This document shows, in pieces, positions 1 through 12,715 of a stretch of 64,000 nucleotides of DNA. Source of the DNA: Haliotis asinina (Eukaryota; Mollusca; Gastropoda; Lepetellida; Haliotidae); assembly GCF_037392515.1 (NCBI RefSeq), contig NC_090282.1, positions 54,398,843 through 54,462,842 of the forward strand, in the 5' to 3' direction. A program made the translations under genes and the position numbers. Numbering within the stretch: position 1 is the stretch's first letter; every line of letters starts with the position of its first letter. The notes beneath the pieces were generated by a model that searched no databases, was not told the DNA's origin, and saw only the letters and a program-made list of their open reading frames with translations.

Positions 1-2760
1 AGGGGTATTATCTAAGGCACAGGTGTGCGACGCAAATTGTAATAACGCGGTAATAGTAAACTGCGGCAAATTGTAAAACAGGCCTGTCATGATGCCTATT
101 GCACACACTATCGTTATCATATAGTATAGCAGGCTGCAGATTCCAGCAACAAATACATAAACAAGTTATTGTCCTGTCGTAGAAATGGACATGTGTTACT
201 CTTCCGCTATCTTAAAATCGACCGGACGTTATTAAGAAAGTGTGAAATCATAATACCTTTAACGTTATTCTAAAAGCGAACAATGAATAAATAAACACAT
301 TATACGTGGGCACTGTGGAACCGGTTCACTGACAATTAGCAATACATCATTTAAACCAGGTTTCCGGATGCAGAACGGAAGTAGATGCTGAATGATTGGT
401 AATTTGCTTCAACGTCCCTTGTATTTCTAAGACGCGTGCTTGACACTAGTTATGGGGAAATAAGTTAACCTTTCAGAAAGTGTGTACCAGAGTAGTAGCC
501 TATGGCTCAATGACTAACACGTTTGGCTCTGTGACGTCAGATGTCTGCTTTTACTGCCCTTTCACCACTCAGCCTTGTGCCAGATTTACGTTCAAATAGT
601 CCCGTCAGTTATGTGGTACAAGTGACATCTTTATAAATGTCACATTTCAGCTATCAATTTAACATGAAGTCGTTTGTGGTTGATTTTAATGATCTGGGTA
701 ACACAAGAAGTTGAAACAATCGGGTAATTGTTAAAAGTGGAAATGCTGCGCGGAAGTCGACACCATGAAGAGAAACATGTGTTTCGCTGTGTTTGCAGTG
801 GGGGGAAATATAAACTTTCTGTGCTTCCATGAGCCACAGACCACATATAAAACCTGAAGCAGCAATGTGGTGTAAACTGATTCCACACTGAAACGTAGAA
901 ATAAACATATATTTCTATTTACTTACGGATTTAAAACTGAAGTTTTAAATCCGTCAAGAAAAACACGTAATCAAAGAACAGGCAACATATCAGAGTTAGA
1001 TTACAAGTCACGAATGCAGCAATAATACACATGCAACACGCACCGCAAATAATGAGACTGCACTACTATATATCATGTTCCTACGGATGTGTTCCTTTAC
1101 CATACAGGGAATATATTCCTTCTTTTACTGAAATTCATCCATTCCGTTCTGTCCAAATATAGACACACACTGTTCCTTCTTCGATCATGTCTCTCTGTTC
1201 TGAAATGATCCAACTTTAGTGACTTCATATGCCATGTATGTTGTTCCTCAGGCAATGCATCATCTACATGCATCAGCAAACAAATATGTGAACTGTATAT
1301 CTGACACTTGTCTTGTTTCTCCTGAGTGAGTTGAACTAATAATCCAGATTTTAACCGCTTTCTAGAGTGTATACGCTTAGGCTCAACTTTCCCCCCAAAT
1401 CATCAAACTCGTTCACTGGCAGATTTAGAATTGCATTCAACTGACACAGAATCTCTTAGCCAGTTTGATCTCACGTTTTCAGTATGTGTTTCTGACCTAT
1501 ACAAATGCGATAATAGTCTTTGTTTTCGGCGATCTACGGTTTGGACAATGTAGTCATATTGTAGTTGTGTTCTTTCTAAATTGTGTCATAGTCAACTTTC
1601 ATTTGCTTCAGAAATAACATTCACGAAATCTTTGTGGGACCACAAACTGGTGAAAAATACATTAAAAACGTATCCATTTTCCAGAAAGCCTCTGGGTACT
1701 GGAAACAATGTGCTTGAACTCCAGAATCATCACCACCTTGCGAAGAAATCAGGTCATCCCGAGGACTGGTCAGAAGCCCCGACACAAAACTTCTCCCAGA
1801 TAAAGACAGGGAGTCAAAAAGTGTTCTGGACATCTCGTAAGGACGAGTCAAAGTAGGGGATTAACTATCTGACTTGCTAGAGTTCCAACCTGTGGGAGCA
1901 AGCTTAAGCTGTCCTATCCTGACATGAGATCGTTGTATAAATCGTTGTATATACTCGTGTAACTGACCTCTAAGCATCCATATTAGTCATAATGTCAACA
2001 TGCACACACTGCTTGAAATCTTCCATTGAACTTCGTTGCCGAAACTTATCATAATTCTGACCAACATCCTTAACATCACCTAAGGCTAATTTTACCTAAC
2101 AAAACTCCAGATACATATCACCAATCCTTTCGGCTCCATGACTCAGGGAACAAGCGATGAGCCTCCACTTCACCTTTTCACCTAACCAAAATTTAATTGG
2201 ATAGACTGGTGGTTGTTTTATTGATATAGTACCGTGCGTCAGGTAACAACAAATATCATAGTAAGCATATTTGTGGTATGACTCGCCCGGGGATTGTCCC
2301 TTCCACTTCACGGGTAGACGTTCAACCCTCTACACCATTACTTGCGTTTTGCCAGTTAATACCCATTGCAATAACATCTCTGAATGCAATTTTTCTGTGC
2401 CCATTCAATGTACAGTCCTTTCAAATGCTGAAAACAATCGTCAAATTCGTGAACGGGGAGGGACTAATCTGACATTGTATGTCACGTCAGGAATTTGGAC
2501 TATTTGGAGAAGAATTAGTGCAATTTTGCAGTTTTGTTTCCCTGTATTTTTCTGTTTTCTTTCTTTATAAGGTTCTTTTTCTCTTTGAAATTTGAATTAT
2601 TTTGTATGCTTTTTCAGTGGACGAATTCGCACTTCGCAATGTCCTTCAGTTCGCGAAGAACAATTTGATTCATTTAAATGACCCCAAGCAAAGATTCCAC
2701 ATTGTCCCTTGTTCTCCCTTAATGCTTAACACCAATGTAATAATAAAGGCGTGAGAGAAA
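1..2760. other. No recognised gene
   Basis: I find no coding region, RNA gene or recognised repeat family here. Open frames are at most about 100 codons, lack family motifs and overlap in several frames, as expected by chance. The only structured item is the short perfect inverted repeat at 925-954. Confidence 0.5.
925..954. repeat. Perfect 14-bp inverted repeat (hairpin)
   Basis: ACGGATTTAAAACT is followed after a 2-base spacer (GA) by its exact reverse complement. Such a short snap-back could be a mutation product or the remnant of a foldback element. No other function is visible. Confidence 0.7.
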
Positions 2761-3142
2761 CATGGAGCTGCTAAGTGTTATAGAGGCGTGGTGTCAGAGA
2801 CTCGCCTTAAAGTGACCACGTGGAGCTGGTAGGTGTGATGGTGGCGTGATGTCAGAGACTCGCCTTAAAGTGACCGGGTGGAGCTGGTAGGTGTGATGGT
2901 GGCGTGATGTCAGAGACTCGCCTTAAAGTGACCGGGTGGAGCTGGTACGTGTGATGGTGGCGTGATGTCAGAGACTCGCCTTAAAGTGACCGGGTGGAGC
3001 TGGTAGGTGTGATGGCGGCGTGATGTCAGAGACTCGCCTTAAAGTGACCACGTGGAGCTGATAGGTGGGATAGTTATGAAGGCTTGGCGTCAGAGACTCG
3101 CCTTAAAGAGACCACGTGGAGCTGGTAGGTGTGTTAGGGGCG
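2761..3142. repeat. Minisatellite, 58-bp unit, about 6.5 copies
   Basis: Units begin TGGAGCTGGTAGGTGTGATG and recur at 2821, 2879, 2937, 2995 and 3053, exactly 58 bp apart. The central four copies are almost identical; the outer copies differ more and the last interval is longer. Diverged edges with a uniform centre are typical of minisatellites that expand internally. Confidence 0.9.
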
Positions 3143-3803
3143 TACCCATTACAATCTAACGCGTGCCTACCTAACTGATCCTCTTCAATTCATATCAGGT
3201 GGAGTTGAAGCAGGTAATCCATGAGGCCTTGCCGTGCTGTCAACACCAAATGCACACTGCTTTCCGCATTGCGATATGGCGATGTTTGCAGACCGAATCT
3301 ACCACTATATACTCATTGATATGCAACACAGTTATATTACGATTCTCAGGTCGTCCGCCTCGTTAGGTTATGGCTATTATTGTTGTGACTCCTTTCATCT
3401 CACGTGCTGGGGGTGTTTCCCGCGTTACTCGAGCATGAAATTAACGTAACCATGTTAAACTGCGACTTCGTTATCTCCAGGCATCACTGCCAGACATGCG
3501 TGCCGAGAAGAGTTGCCATGCCAAACACAACATCCATGCCGCCTATCGATTCAAGTTTTAGTTTGCTCTGGTGAAGGAAGCGGTGACTGGTGGGATGGCT
3601 GAACACAGATGGCATAAACAAGGCAGCCAAAGTAAATGCAGTTTGCTTCATGGTGTTTTACTTAGTTGTAGAAGAAATGAAACAAATCTTGAAAAGACTG
3701 ACCAAAATGATAAATGATTGAAATCCGATTTCAAAACAAAACTCTGTGGTTTACGATATTATAATTAGGAAGGATATATGGCACTCGTGTATTAAATGTC
3801 CGT
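3143..3803. other. Spacer between minisatellites, nothing recognised
   Basis: No gene or repeat recognised. A 71-codon open frame at 3234-3449 has no family motif. Confidence 0.5.
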
Positions 3804-4345
3804 AGCCTGTGTTAGAAGTCGATGTCATGGATAGGAGGTAGTAGTGAATTGCTGTCACGTGTGTTTGTGTACGTCTCCAGCCTGTGTTAGAAGTCGATGT
3901 CATGGATAGGAGGTAGTAGTGAATTGCTGTCACGTGTGTTTGTGTACGTCTCCAGCCTGTGTTAGAAGTCGATGTCATGGATAGGAGGTAGTAGTGAATT
4001 GCTGTCACGTGTGTTTGTGTACGTCTCCAGCCTGTGTTAGAAGTCGATGTCATGGATAGGAGGTAGTAGTGAATTGCTGTCACGTGTGTTTGTGTACGTC
4101 TCCAGCCTGTGTTAGAAGTCGATGTCATGGATAGGAGGTAGTAGTGAATTGCTGTCACGTGTGTTTGTGTACGTCTCCAGCCTGTGTTAGAAGTCGATGT
4201 CATGGATAGGAGGTAGTAGTGAATTGCTGTCACGTGTGTTTGTGTACGTCTCCAGCCTGTGTTAGAAGTCGATGTCATGGATAGGAGGTAGTAGTGAATT
4301 GCTGTCACGTGTGTTTGTGTACGTCTCCAGCTTGTGTTAGAAGTT
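3804..4345. repeat. Minisatellite, 75-bp unit, 7 copies plus partial
   Basis: Copies start at 3804, 3879, 3954, 4029, 4104, 4179 and 4254 with an exact 75-bp period, and a partial copy follows at 4329. The full copies are essentially identical, so the expansion or homogenisation is recent. Because 75 is a multiple of three, the array leaves a long open frame on the minus strand (3751-4470) that is an artefact. The array abuts the next one directly and contains a stretch resembling its 29-bp unit. Confidence 0.95.
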
Positions 4346-5592
4346 GACATGATGCTGTAGACATGTAGTACGTGAGTGGGACGCTGTTGTATGTCTGTAG
4401 CTTTCGGTATGTCTGTTGAAAGCATATAGTTTCTGATACGTCTGTAGTACGTATGTCTTTTCTGGTACATTTATTGGTGGCGTGTAGTGTTTGATACAGA
4501 CATGTAGTGTTTAGTACGTCTGCTGTGGGTATGTAGTGCTTGGTACGTCTGTTGTGGGCATGTAGTGTTTGGTACGTCTGTTGTGGGAATGTAGTGTTTG
4601 GTACGTCTGTTGTGGGCATGTAGTGTTTGGTACGTCTGTTGTGGGCATGTAGTGTTTAGTACGTCTGTTGCAGACATGTAGTGTTTAGTACGTCTGTTGT
4701 GGGCATGTAGTGTTTGGTACGTCTGTTGTGGGCATGTAGTGCTTAGTGCGTCTGTTGTGGGCATACCGTGTTTAGTACGTCTGTTGTGAGCATGTAGTGT
4801 TTAGTACGTCTGTTGCAGACATGTAGTGTTTAGTACGTCTGTTGTGGGCATGCAGTGTTTGGTACGTCTGCTGTGGGCATGTGGTGTTTAGTACGTCTGT
4901 TGTGGGCATGTAGTGTTTAGTACGTCTGTTGCAGACATGTAGTGTTTAGTACGTCTGTTGTGGGCATGTAGTGTTTAGTACGTCTGTTGTGGGCATGTAG
5001 TGTTTGGTACGTCTGTTGCAGACATGTAGTGTTTAGTACGTCTCTTGTGGGCATGTAGTGTTTGGTACGTCTGCTGAGGGCATGTGGTGTTTAGTACGTC
5101 TGTTGTGGGCATGTGGTGTTTAGTACGTCTGTTGTGGGCATGTAGTGTTTAGTACGTCTGTTGCAGACATGTAGTGTTTGGTACGTCTGTTGTGGGCACG
5201 TAGTGTTTGGTACGTCTGTTGTGGGCATGTCGTGTATAGTACGTCTGTTGTGCGCATGTAGTGTTTGGTACGTCAGTTGTGGGCATGTAGTGTTTAGTAC
5301 GTCTGTTGTGGGCATGTAGTGTTTAGTACGTCTGTTGCAGACATGCAGTGTTTAGTACGTCTGTTGTGGGCATGTAGTGTTTGGTACGTCTGTTGTGGGC
5401 ATGTAGTGTTTGGTAGTCTGTTGTGAGCATGTAGTGTTTGGTACGTCTGTTGTGGGCATGTAGTGCTTAGTACGTCTGTTGTGGGCATGTAGTGTTTGGT
5501 ACGTCTGTTGTGGGCATGTAGTGTTTAGTACGTCTGTTGTGGGCATGTAGTGTTTGGTACGTCTGTTGTGGGCATGTAGTGTTTGGTAGTGT
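4346..5592. repeat. Minisatellite, 29-bp unit, about 42 copies
   Basis: The consensus unit is TAGTGTTTGGTACGTCTGT followed by TGTGGGCATG. Units vary at a few fixed sites (TTGG or TTAG; TGTGGGCAT or TGCAGACAT), and the TGCAGACAT variant recurs every few units, giving a loose higher-order pattern. Short frames on the minus strand with repeating TTDVLNTTCPQQTYQ-like peptides are translations of the repeat, not genes. Confidence 0.95.
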
Positions 5593-8445
5593 ATAAAATG
5601 TTATGTACATGAACTGTGGAGTGAGGTCAATTTCGGGTTTAAGAAGATCATCTAATGTTGACAGATATTGGCGATAGGGTCAGGTCGTGATTTGCTCTGC
5701 ATCCGGACAATCAGTAAAATACGCCGCAACAAGACAAGTGTTCAATCATTATTGAAGGATACGTGACTAAAAGTACAATACTATGAAAACATAGTGGTAA
5801 CAAGATGTTTATCAAAATGAAAATATGGCATGTGCGGCTACCACGTCCCTTGTCCAGCACAACAAGACCGGGGTCGAGAGTGCAAAGGCTTGAGTCAAGC
5901 TACACCATCCAGTTAGTTGAACCTCGCTCTCTGGTAAAGCCTTGTTGCAGGAGCTTGCATTGTCTTAAGGTGTCCTGTTTAAATCAGATTCCTAACTGAA
6001 GCACAATCACCTCAAAAGTGTGTATTGTGTTCCAGGTTTCATGTGTGAGAGAGGCATACACCCAGAACAACTTACCGCACAGCAATATTACTACGATGTA
6101 ACCTAAGGGCATGAACATGGGCGGAGCAGTAGGGGAGAGCGGGGTCAATTGTAAAACGTTTTACTTACATCTGGTGATTCGATACTAGTCGACCGCTCAC
6201 AAAGTTAATAGGTACTAACTAGTAGATTGGCAAGTTAGCTTTAAACCTCAGTGTAATTTAAACTTCTCTTTCAAGTCGTTACCCAGTTATTACATATCAA
6301 ATGCAGTGACTACAAGCTAGTGTTCCGACCCCTAGCACGGGGCAATTGTAACAGGTGGATGGGACAATTGTAACATAGAAGGTTGAAATGTAACAGTGTG
6401 TTTATTTTCCAAATAAAATCAAACTGAACTGTGGAAAGATATCTTGATCAGTTGAGGTGGAAATGGATTTACATTAAACCTTTGTCAATTTAGTACACCA
6501 GTTTTGTTGGAGGGATTTCTACGTATAATTTGTGATGCAAAAGGACACGAAAGAACGCTTCTTTGTAGATGAACTTTTTTTACCATATAGAAACAACAAC
6601 ACTAGAGAGAAGAGGTAGGTAGGTGGGTAGGTAGGTAGGGAAGGATCTTAGGTCGACCTTAGGCCTTAAAGGCCCATATGCTCCTAAAACATAACAAATT
6701 ATAATATCTATGTTCAGTTAAATTATGTCACACTTCCCTGTTTTAACGAGGAAGTCTAACAAAGTTCTGTGCACGTAACCATACAATAAAATTAACACCA
6801 AGTATTGTGTTTATTGTGATACTGTTTTCGGTTACGTAAAGCACAGTTTCTTAAAGAGGCGGACATTCCATGATATTTTAGTAGTGCTGAACTGTTTCTA
6901 GGCAGTGTAAGTAACATCATTCACACAGAGGAGAGAGGGTTTCATCCAAAATACTTCGGTATGCCTTCAATCCACAATGTCCTAGCTTCATCTCTGCGAC
7001 AACAACGTTTGTTTACTGCAGGACAAGCATTGCAAGTCAAGTATGATTTATCGCCTGTGGGAAATATTACGGTTTAATGTAATGTTTGACAGTCGCTGAT
7101 TGTCTTCGCGATGCGGGGGGTCCAAGGTCATTCCGACATGCTATGCTGACCGCCGCTAAGTTACAGTCTCTGCTGAGGGGGATTATTGGAATCGTCAACA
7201 GCCGAGACATACGTTATTGAATGCAAGTTATAAGAGGGATTTAGCTTTATTCATGCACGTATCACACTTTGACAGCGGTTGGAGGTGTGGCCTCCTGGTC
7301 ATTCATTCTGGATCACGTGACTTCCGGAATACGTTGTTTACATTATCTGGATCCAGTTCCGGTTGCTGCAAGTTCATTCACTTTCCTGTTTCAAAGCTTA
7401 TTGTACAGTTTAATTCATTTAACAGCCATGAGTCTCCGTCAAGACTGCTATACATCAATGCAAGACTTCTACAACCACGAAGATCCAGTCCTGATGACAG
7501 TCCAGGTGACAGTTTCGAGATCGTGTATTTTCAGTGTAGTGCTCATTAAATAAAATCGTTATTGGAACTTTATCTACTTGTTGTGTGATCCTTCTGCATA
7601 TCGCCAGTTTCTTCATTCTTTGTATGTTAGGTCCTTGTGATATATTTTCACTGAACTTCGTCTCCGAACTCTGGTATTTATTTTGTCACATTTTGTGACT
7701 GGTGGCAGCATCCATTATATTTGTATAGTTTGTCTACTAGTATTTTGACTAGTCCTTGGTCGTTCCGTAACAATATATATATATATAACAAATTATATAT
7801 GGAAGAAAGCATTGTAAAAGTTACCTTCCGTTATTAAAATTTCACCAACGTTTGTATAACGTGATAAATGCCGTCGAATGTCCGCTCATCACAGAGACAC
7901 AGTTAAGTGTAAAGCCATTCTTCGCAAGAACTTGGAGGAAGATGATGATCCTTGGGATGAATATGAAACAATGGTCTCCGGACTGTCCATATGTGGCTTT
8001 GGTGGGAGTGCCTCAGAGGTGGCATGGGGTAGTCATGTGAAGTTGCGTGTGTAACTAAGAGTGTGATATACATTGTAATATATTGTATATTTGTGATTTT
8101 GCATTGAGCTTCTGTCGATGTATAAATACAGGTTTACTCAAATATTAATCTCAGTGAGATTCAAACCACGATAGGAGTAAGAGTTCGTTTTCTAGAGTTA
8201 TGACTAAGTGCGTGGTGAAACTTTACTAGTTTTTAAGGTTCATGTTAATGTTTCCAGAGGTTGAGGACATTCGACAAGACATCAGAGAAATTTCGAAATA
8301 ATCAGAGGACAGATTCTGACCGTTAATGGTTAAAGGGAAGATTACCATTGACCTGATATGAAAGGCGTCGTTTCCTAAGGTAAAATGATAGAAGTAACTG
8401 TGCTACGTGTATTAGTTCACCCCTATAAATGTCTGGATCAAGCAG
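5593..8445. other. Unassigned DNA with simple repeats
   Basis: No gene is supported. There is a short (TAGG)n tract near 6613-6640 and an AT dinucleotide run near 7772-7788. Around 7280-7715 lies a stretch with some features of a solo LTR (see separate entry). A frame open from 7860 to 8051 gives an acidic peptide, but no splice acceptor or family match is visible. Confidence 0.4.
7270..7715 (+). mobile_element. Possible solo LTR of a Gypsy-like element (fossil)
   Basis: An AATAAA-type signal near 7553 is followed about 150 bp later by TTTTGTCACATTTTGTGACT and TGGTGGCAGCATCC, which is laid out like the U5 end and primer-binding site of some Ty3/Gypsy elements. No second LTR, coding parts or target duplication were found, so this is only suggestive. 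Confidence 0.2.
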
Positions 8446-9152
8446 CATGTTGAGTGTCCATGTTTGGTGGAAGAAACTTGTTCCGTCACCATTGGTGGAA
8501 GAAACATGGTGACTGTCCGTGTCTGGAGTAACAAGCGTGCTGACGTCCATATCTGGAGGACGAAGCATGGTGACTCTCCATGTCTTGAGGAAACAGTGTG
8601 TTGACTGTTCATGTCTGAAGGAAGAATCACGTTGACTGCCCGTGTCTGGAGGAAACCAGCATGCTAACTGTCCGTGTCTGGAGGCCAAACCAAGTTGACT
8701 GTCCATATCTGGAGGAAGCAGAGTGTTGACTGTCCATGTCTGGAGGAAACCAGCATGTTGACTGTCCTCGTCTGGAGGAATCAACATGCTAAATGTCCAT
8801 GTCTGGAGGACGAAGCATGGTGACTCTCCATGTCTGGAGGAAGCAGGATGTTGACTGTCCATGTCTGGAGGAAACCATCATGTTGACTATCTGGACTATC
8901 TGAAGTCTGGAGGAAGCAGTCCGTTGACTGTCCATGTCTGGAGGAAGCATTATCTTGAGTGTCTATACCATAATGTTGACTGTCCATGGCTGGAGGAACC
9001 AGCATGCTAACTGTCCATGTCTGGAGGACGAAGCATGGTGACTCTCCATGTCTGGAGGAAGCAGTACGTAGATTCTCCATGTCTGGAGGAAGCAGTATGA
9101 TGACTGTCTATGCCTGGAAAAAGCAGTATCTTGACAGTCCATGACAGGAGGA
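8446..9152. repeat. Degenerate minisatellite, about 30-bp unit
   Basis: The unit centres on TGACTGTCCATGTCTGGAGG followed by AAGCAG and a variable joint. About 23 units are visible, with many substitutions and small indels. The joint alternates among AAGCAG, AAACCAGCATG and ACGAAGCATGG forms, and the composite around 8806-8830 is nearly repeated at 9021-9045. Minus-strand frames here are repeat translations. Confidence 0.9.
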
Positions 9153-12060
9153 TATATAAGTTTCGGGACGACTGCAGAAGAACACTAACCGTGCCTTCAA
9201 ATGTGTGAATATTTGTGTTATAATTGTCGTATCATTTATTCATTATATCTAAAGTAACTCTTGTCAAAGGTGCTTTTAAGATTTAAGTTTGATGACAGCA
9301 TGTATCTTACACCAGTTGTGTACATGATTGATTAATGAAGGAGTTCTCTGGCTATACTTTCTGTTTCTCAACCCTGATGTGGTTGTATTCAGTTGATATC
9401 GTACACGTGTGTAACCCGAAGATACAACCATTGTCCGATTGATACACCGAGCGAGGCACGGTGTTAGAAGTCCTCCACGTCTACATTATCTGACGGAGTG
9501 GCTTACTACTGCCAACACAGTGAGGTTGTGTGTAATCTAGCAACATTACTACGTACAACACGTCATGCAAAAACAGTTTATTCATCGGGCGATAACGGCC
9601 ATGAGATAAATGGCAGAATGAAGTTGGATGAGGGTGGGGCACTCAACAGCCAAAATGATTAGCTTGCGTTATCATCAGTAATTTCATGCGGCTTCCATCG
9701 TACAGATGTGGATATAGCAGATTATACCGTCCTTCAGGAGTGGGAGCTTGTATCAAACTCTGGTTTATTTGTGTATAACACCTCCCTGTTGTTACTCCTG
9801 CAAACTTATATCATCTCAAACGTTTTATTCATTTTCTGGAATTCAAAAACAAAAGCTTGTTTCAAGTGATCGTTCACAGAACAAACTGCATATTCAAATT
9901 CAGCAAATGATTATTTACATAAGAGCTGGGTTCGTGGTAAACCCACGTTATCCCACTAGAGAGGCAACACTCTCGACACTTGATCCCACATCGGAATGTC
10001 AGGTCACCGTGACATAGCACGCCAAGGCACCAGTGAGACAGACATTGGAATCACTTTGCAAACACTTTATAGGGATGCATAACCTACTGCCTGTTAACTG
10101 GTAGGACTGTAGCCAAACTTTGTCTGATACAGTCGAGACACGGACACTTGCACAAGGTGGTTTTTTTTCACCATATTTGGCCGCATATCCAGCAAGATCC
10201 CTACATTGTGTCAAGGTCTGCAGGTGGTACACAGTGAAACAAGTAACCCACTGGTAAATACGGGCCCAAATCCTGAACCTCTTCCTGGATGCATGATATT
10301 TTTGTAGTGCAGGTACTGAACCCATAGCAGTTAGGACATTAAGTTTGAGAAAATTATTTTTTCGTTGTAAACCAAAAGTCACTGTCTTCTGTAATCTGAT
10401 TGGATGAAAAACATGATAAAAGGTTAATAGATTCCCAGAAACTGCAAGACTATTCACTGCTTATTGACACGTAGAAACATCACAACGGTAGTGACGTCGT
10501 TCACATCATTTTGTGACGTAAAGTTAGAATGACTACAGATGCTACCATGGGAACCAGCCGAACCGGCCAGCTGATGATACTTCACTGCTGTACCCTTCCT
10601 CAGTGTAAACGAGTGCAGATAGAAAAATATAATTGGTTTACGTGTTTATCGACATTGTAAATAAATGGCCTACCTTTACCTTTACAGCACCACAAACTTT
10701 AAAGACACGTCATAATACTATTTTACGTAATTGCAGGTGATTTTGTTCAAAAGCACGTTCTTGAAACAATGCCCTGTGACGCTGGCATAGCAACAAGGTC
10801 GTCAAGCTCAGCGAGTGCGTATAAGTTCCGCTTACTGATGTTTCATCTCTACCAGCCATGTCATTACAGAAACCCAACGATGTTGCGAGTTTCCAGTAAT
10901 AGTTCCGGCGGGTGCGCAATTTTTCGCAAGCACCAGTTTTAAATATCTTTTTCTTTTTTGACTAATATCCTCATATTTTTTTCTATTATGAGGTGCTGAG
11001 GTGTTATATTTTGTGTATTTATATATTTTGCATTTTAAAATTTAGTAAGAATGACTTACATTGGTCACATTGTGCCATGTTTTATTATTCGCAGTTTTGG
11101 TCAATTAAAATAATCTAAATATATTGTATATTTCGGTTTCAAACGTAATTATTTGGATCAAATGAATTATAACTGTAAACTAATATACATATATATCTTT
11201 GTCATTCAGTAATTTGCACCATTACAAGGAAATATTTATTTTTCGAAGCAGTAAGACTTCATTACACTGGATACGTCAGCCATTTTCGTGCCGATTCGGT
11301 GAGCGTATTCTATTTATTAGAATTATTCCAAGGGTTAGGGTTAGAGTTAGGGAAAGGGACCTAATCCAATATAGTAGATAAATGCAAGAGTACCAATTAG
11401 ATACTTTGTTCACAAAGAAACGGGAGACCTAAAACTTCAAAAGTTAAATAAACGATGAAATGGTTTAATGTCGAAATTTTGGGCTGATGGAATTCGGCCT
11501 CCAGCAACGTTCACCTCTAGATCTACATATTTTCAATAATGATTCGAAGTCTAACTCACCAAACATGCCCATGTCTCACACATTCCTTAGCGCGATCCAC
11601 ATTATCCTTACTGGGTTCCCTACAACACTTTTCTGTCACGAAAGCACACAATGATTTTTATACAAGCACGTCATTCATGCATACACCATGAAATCAACGT
11701 CTGACGCCTGACGTCAACAACCGTTTTCAGTTCGAACCATATCGGCTCATTCAACACAGCATGGTATCTTGTAGATTATGGAATAGGACGATCATGCCAA
11801 ATGATATCGGGACCATTCGGCAACCGTCAGTAGATTGAAAGCACGAGGCATCAAGTTAGAGTGGTACTCTGCCTATGCTATGCTCAGCAAGCTGGCTGTA
11901 GTGCAGCGATAGCGCAGCGCGGAATAGGGCAGGGGATCCAGTCTAGGCACCAAGTCTACCCGTAACCTTCGTAATTGTCTGCAACCATTTCGACTCTTTC
12001 CGTTCATTTCCGTGACGTCACAGGAATGACTAGCTAAATTTGTACATTGTGCAACAATGT
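9153..12060. other. Unassigned DNA
   Basis: No supported gene. A 152-codon open frame at 9999-10457 (minus) has no recognisable motif and no splice or promoter context; I treat it as chance. A short telomere-like tract is listed separately. Confidence 0.4.
11331..11358 (+). repeat. Short interstitial telomere-like tract
   Basis: About four units of AGGGTTAGGGTTAGAGTTAGGG followed by AAAGGG. TTAGGG is the usual animal and molluscan telomere repeat. Such short tracts are common inside chromosomes and do not by themselves imply a telomere. Confidence 0.6.
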
Positions 12061-12260
12061 GGACGTAGCTCAGTCGGTTAGCTGTTGGGCTGACATTCCG
12101 AAGGTCGATGGTTCGCGTCCGACGGGTTCTCACAAACTGGTTGCCTGTCTCACTGACATGTGACCTACGGCTGGGAACGTCCTTACGAGAAATTGTATTG
12201 CTGAATTCTAAAGGTGCTCCAAATGTATTTCCGGTTGACCGATTTCCGGGTGTTATTGAG
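12061..12260 (+). mobile_element. tRNA-derived SINE head
   Basis: A box A-like TAGCTCAGTCGG at 12066-12077 and a box B-like GGTTCGCGTCC at 12110-12120 are spaced as in a tRNA, matching an internal RNA polymerase III promoter. The two acceptor strands do not pair, so it is not a functional tRNA. The following DNA is presumably the SINE body; its 3' limit is uncertain. It belongs to a different family from the two SINEs at 31.8 and 37.7 kb. Confidence 0.55.
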
Positions 12261-12715
12261 TATTTGAAGCACGAGAATATATTTGGAACCGACCGACATT
12301 TTTCAATGTAGTCCTATTTTTCTATACATTGTTTATAAAAAGTCCGAGGTAAATTCTTTTAAAAAAAACCTCACTAGGATGTATAATGATGAAACTAGCC
12401 TAATCAGTGTGTTTCCCTTGCAATACCGCAAAAACTTGCCAAAACGTACTCAGCACTGTTTGAAGAGTTTCCTTCCATGGTAGTCTGACACACTGTGGTA
12501 AAGTGAAATACAGGCGAAATCTACACCCAATCAACCCCAGACAGCACATATACATCATTAGTCCCTCAATATAAATAATTTCGATAGCAACAAATAAACC
12601 CATAAAATGAAATATATCCCCAGTGAGTTGGGAGTTTGAGGAGTTGCTTCCTTTGGGGCTTTAGCATTGCGGGGAGGACTAGGATGAAAGGGGAAATACC
12701 GTGGTTTAGTGTCTC
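12261..12715. other. Spacer, nothing recognised
   Basis: No gene or repeat family recognised between the SINE head and the minisatellite. Confidence 0.5.

Noticed and set aside
3751-4470. 239-codon minus-strand open frame with repeated peptides
   Set aside because: It is a translation of the 75-bp minisatellite, which stays open because the unit is a multiple of three.
4346-5592. CRISPR-like regular array
   Set aside because: The repeats are contiguous with no unique spacers, and the genome is eukaryotic. The same applies to the other arrays.
9999-10457. 152-codon minus-strand open frame
   Set aside because: No recognisable domain, no splice context and ordinary base composition; compatible with chance in 64 kb.
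11331-11358. True telomere or chromosome end
   Set aside because: Only about four imperfect units inside ordinary sequence.
12061-12135. Functional tRNA gene
   Set aside because: Promoter boxes are present but the acceptor strands do not pair; better explained as a SINE head.
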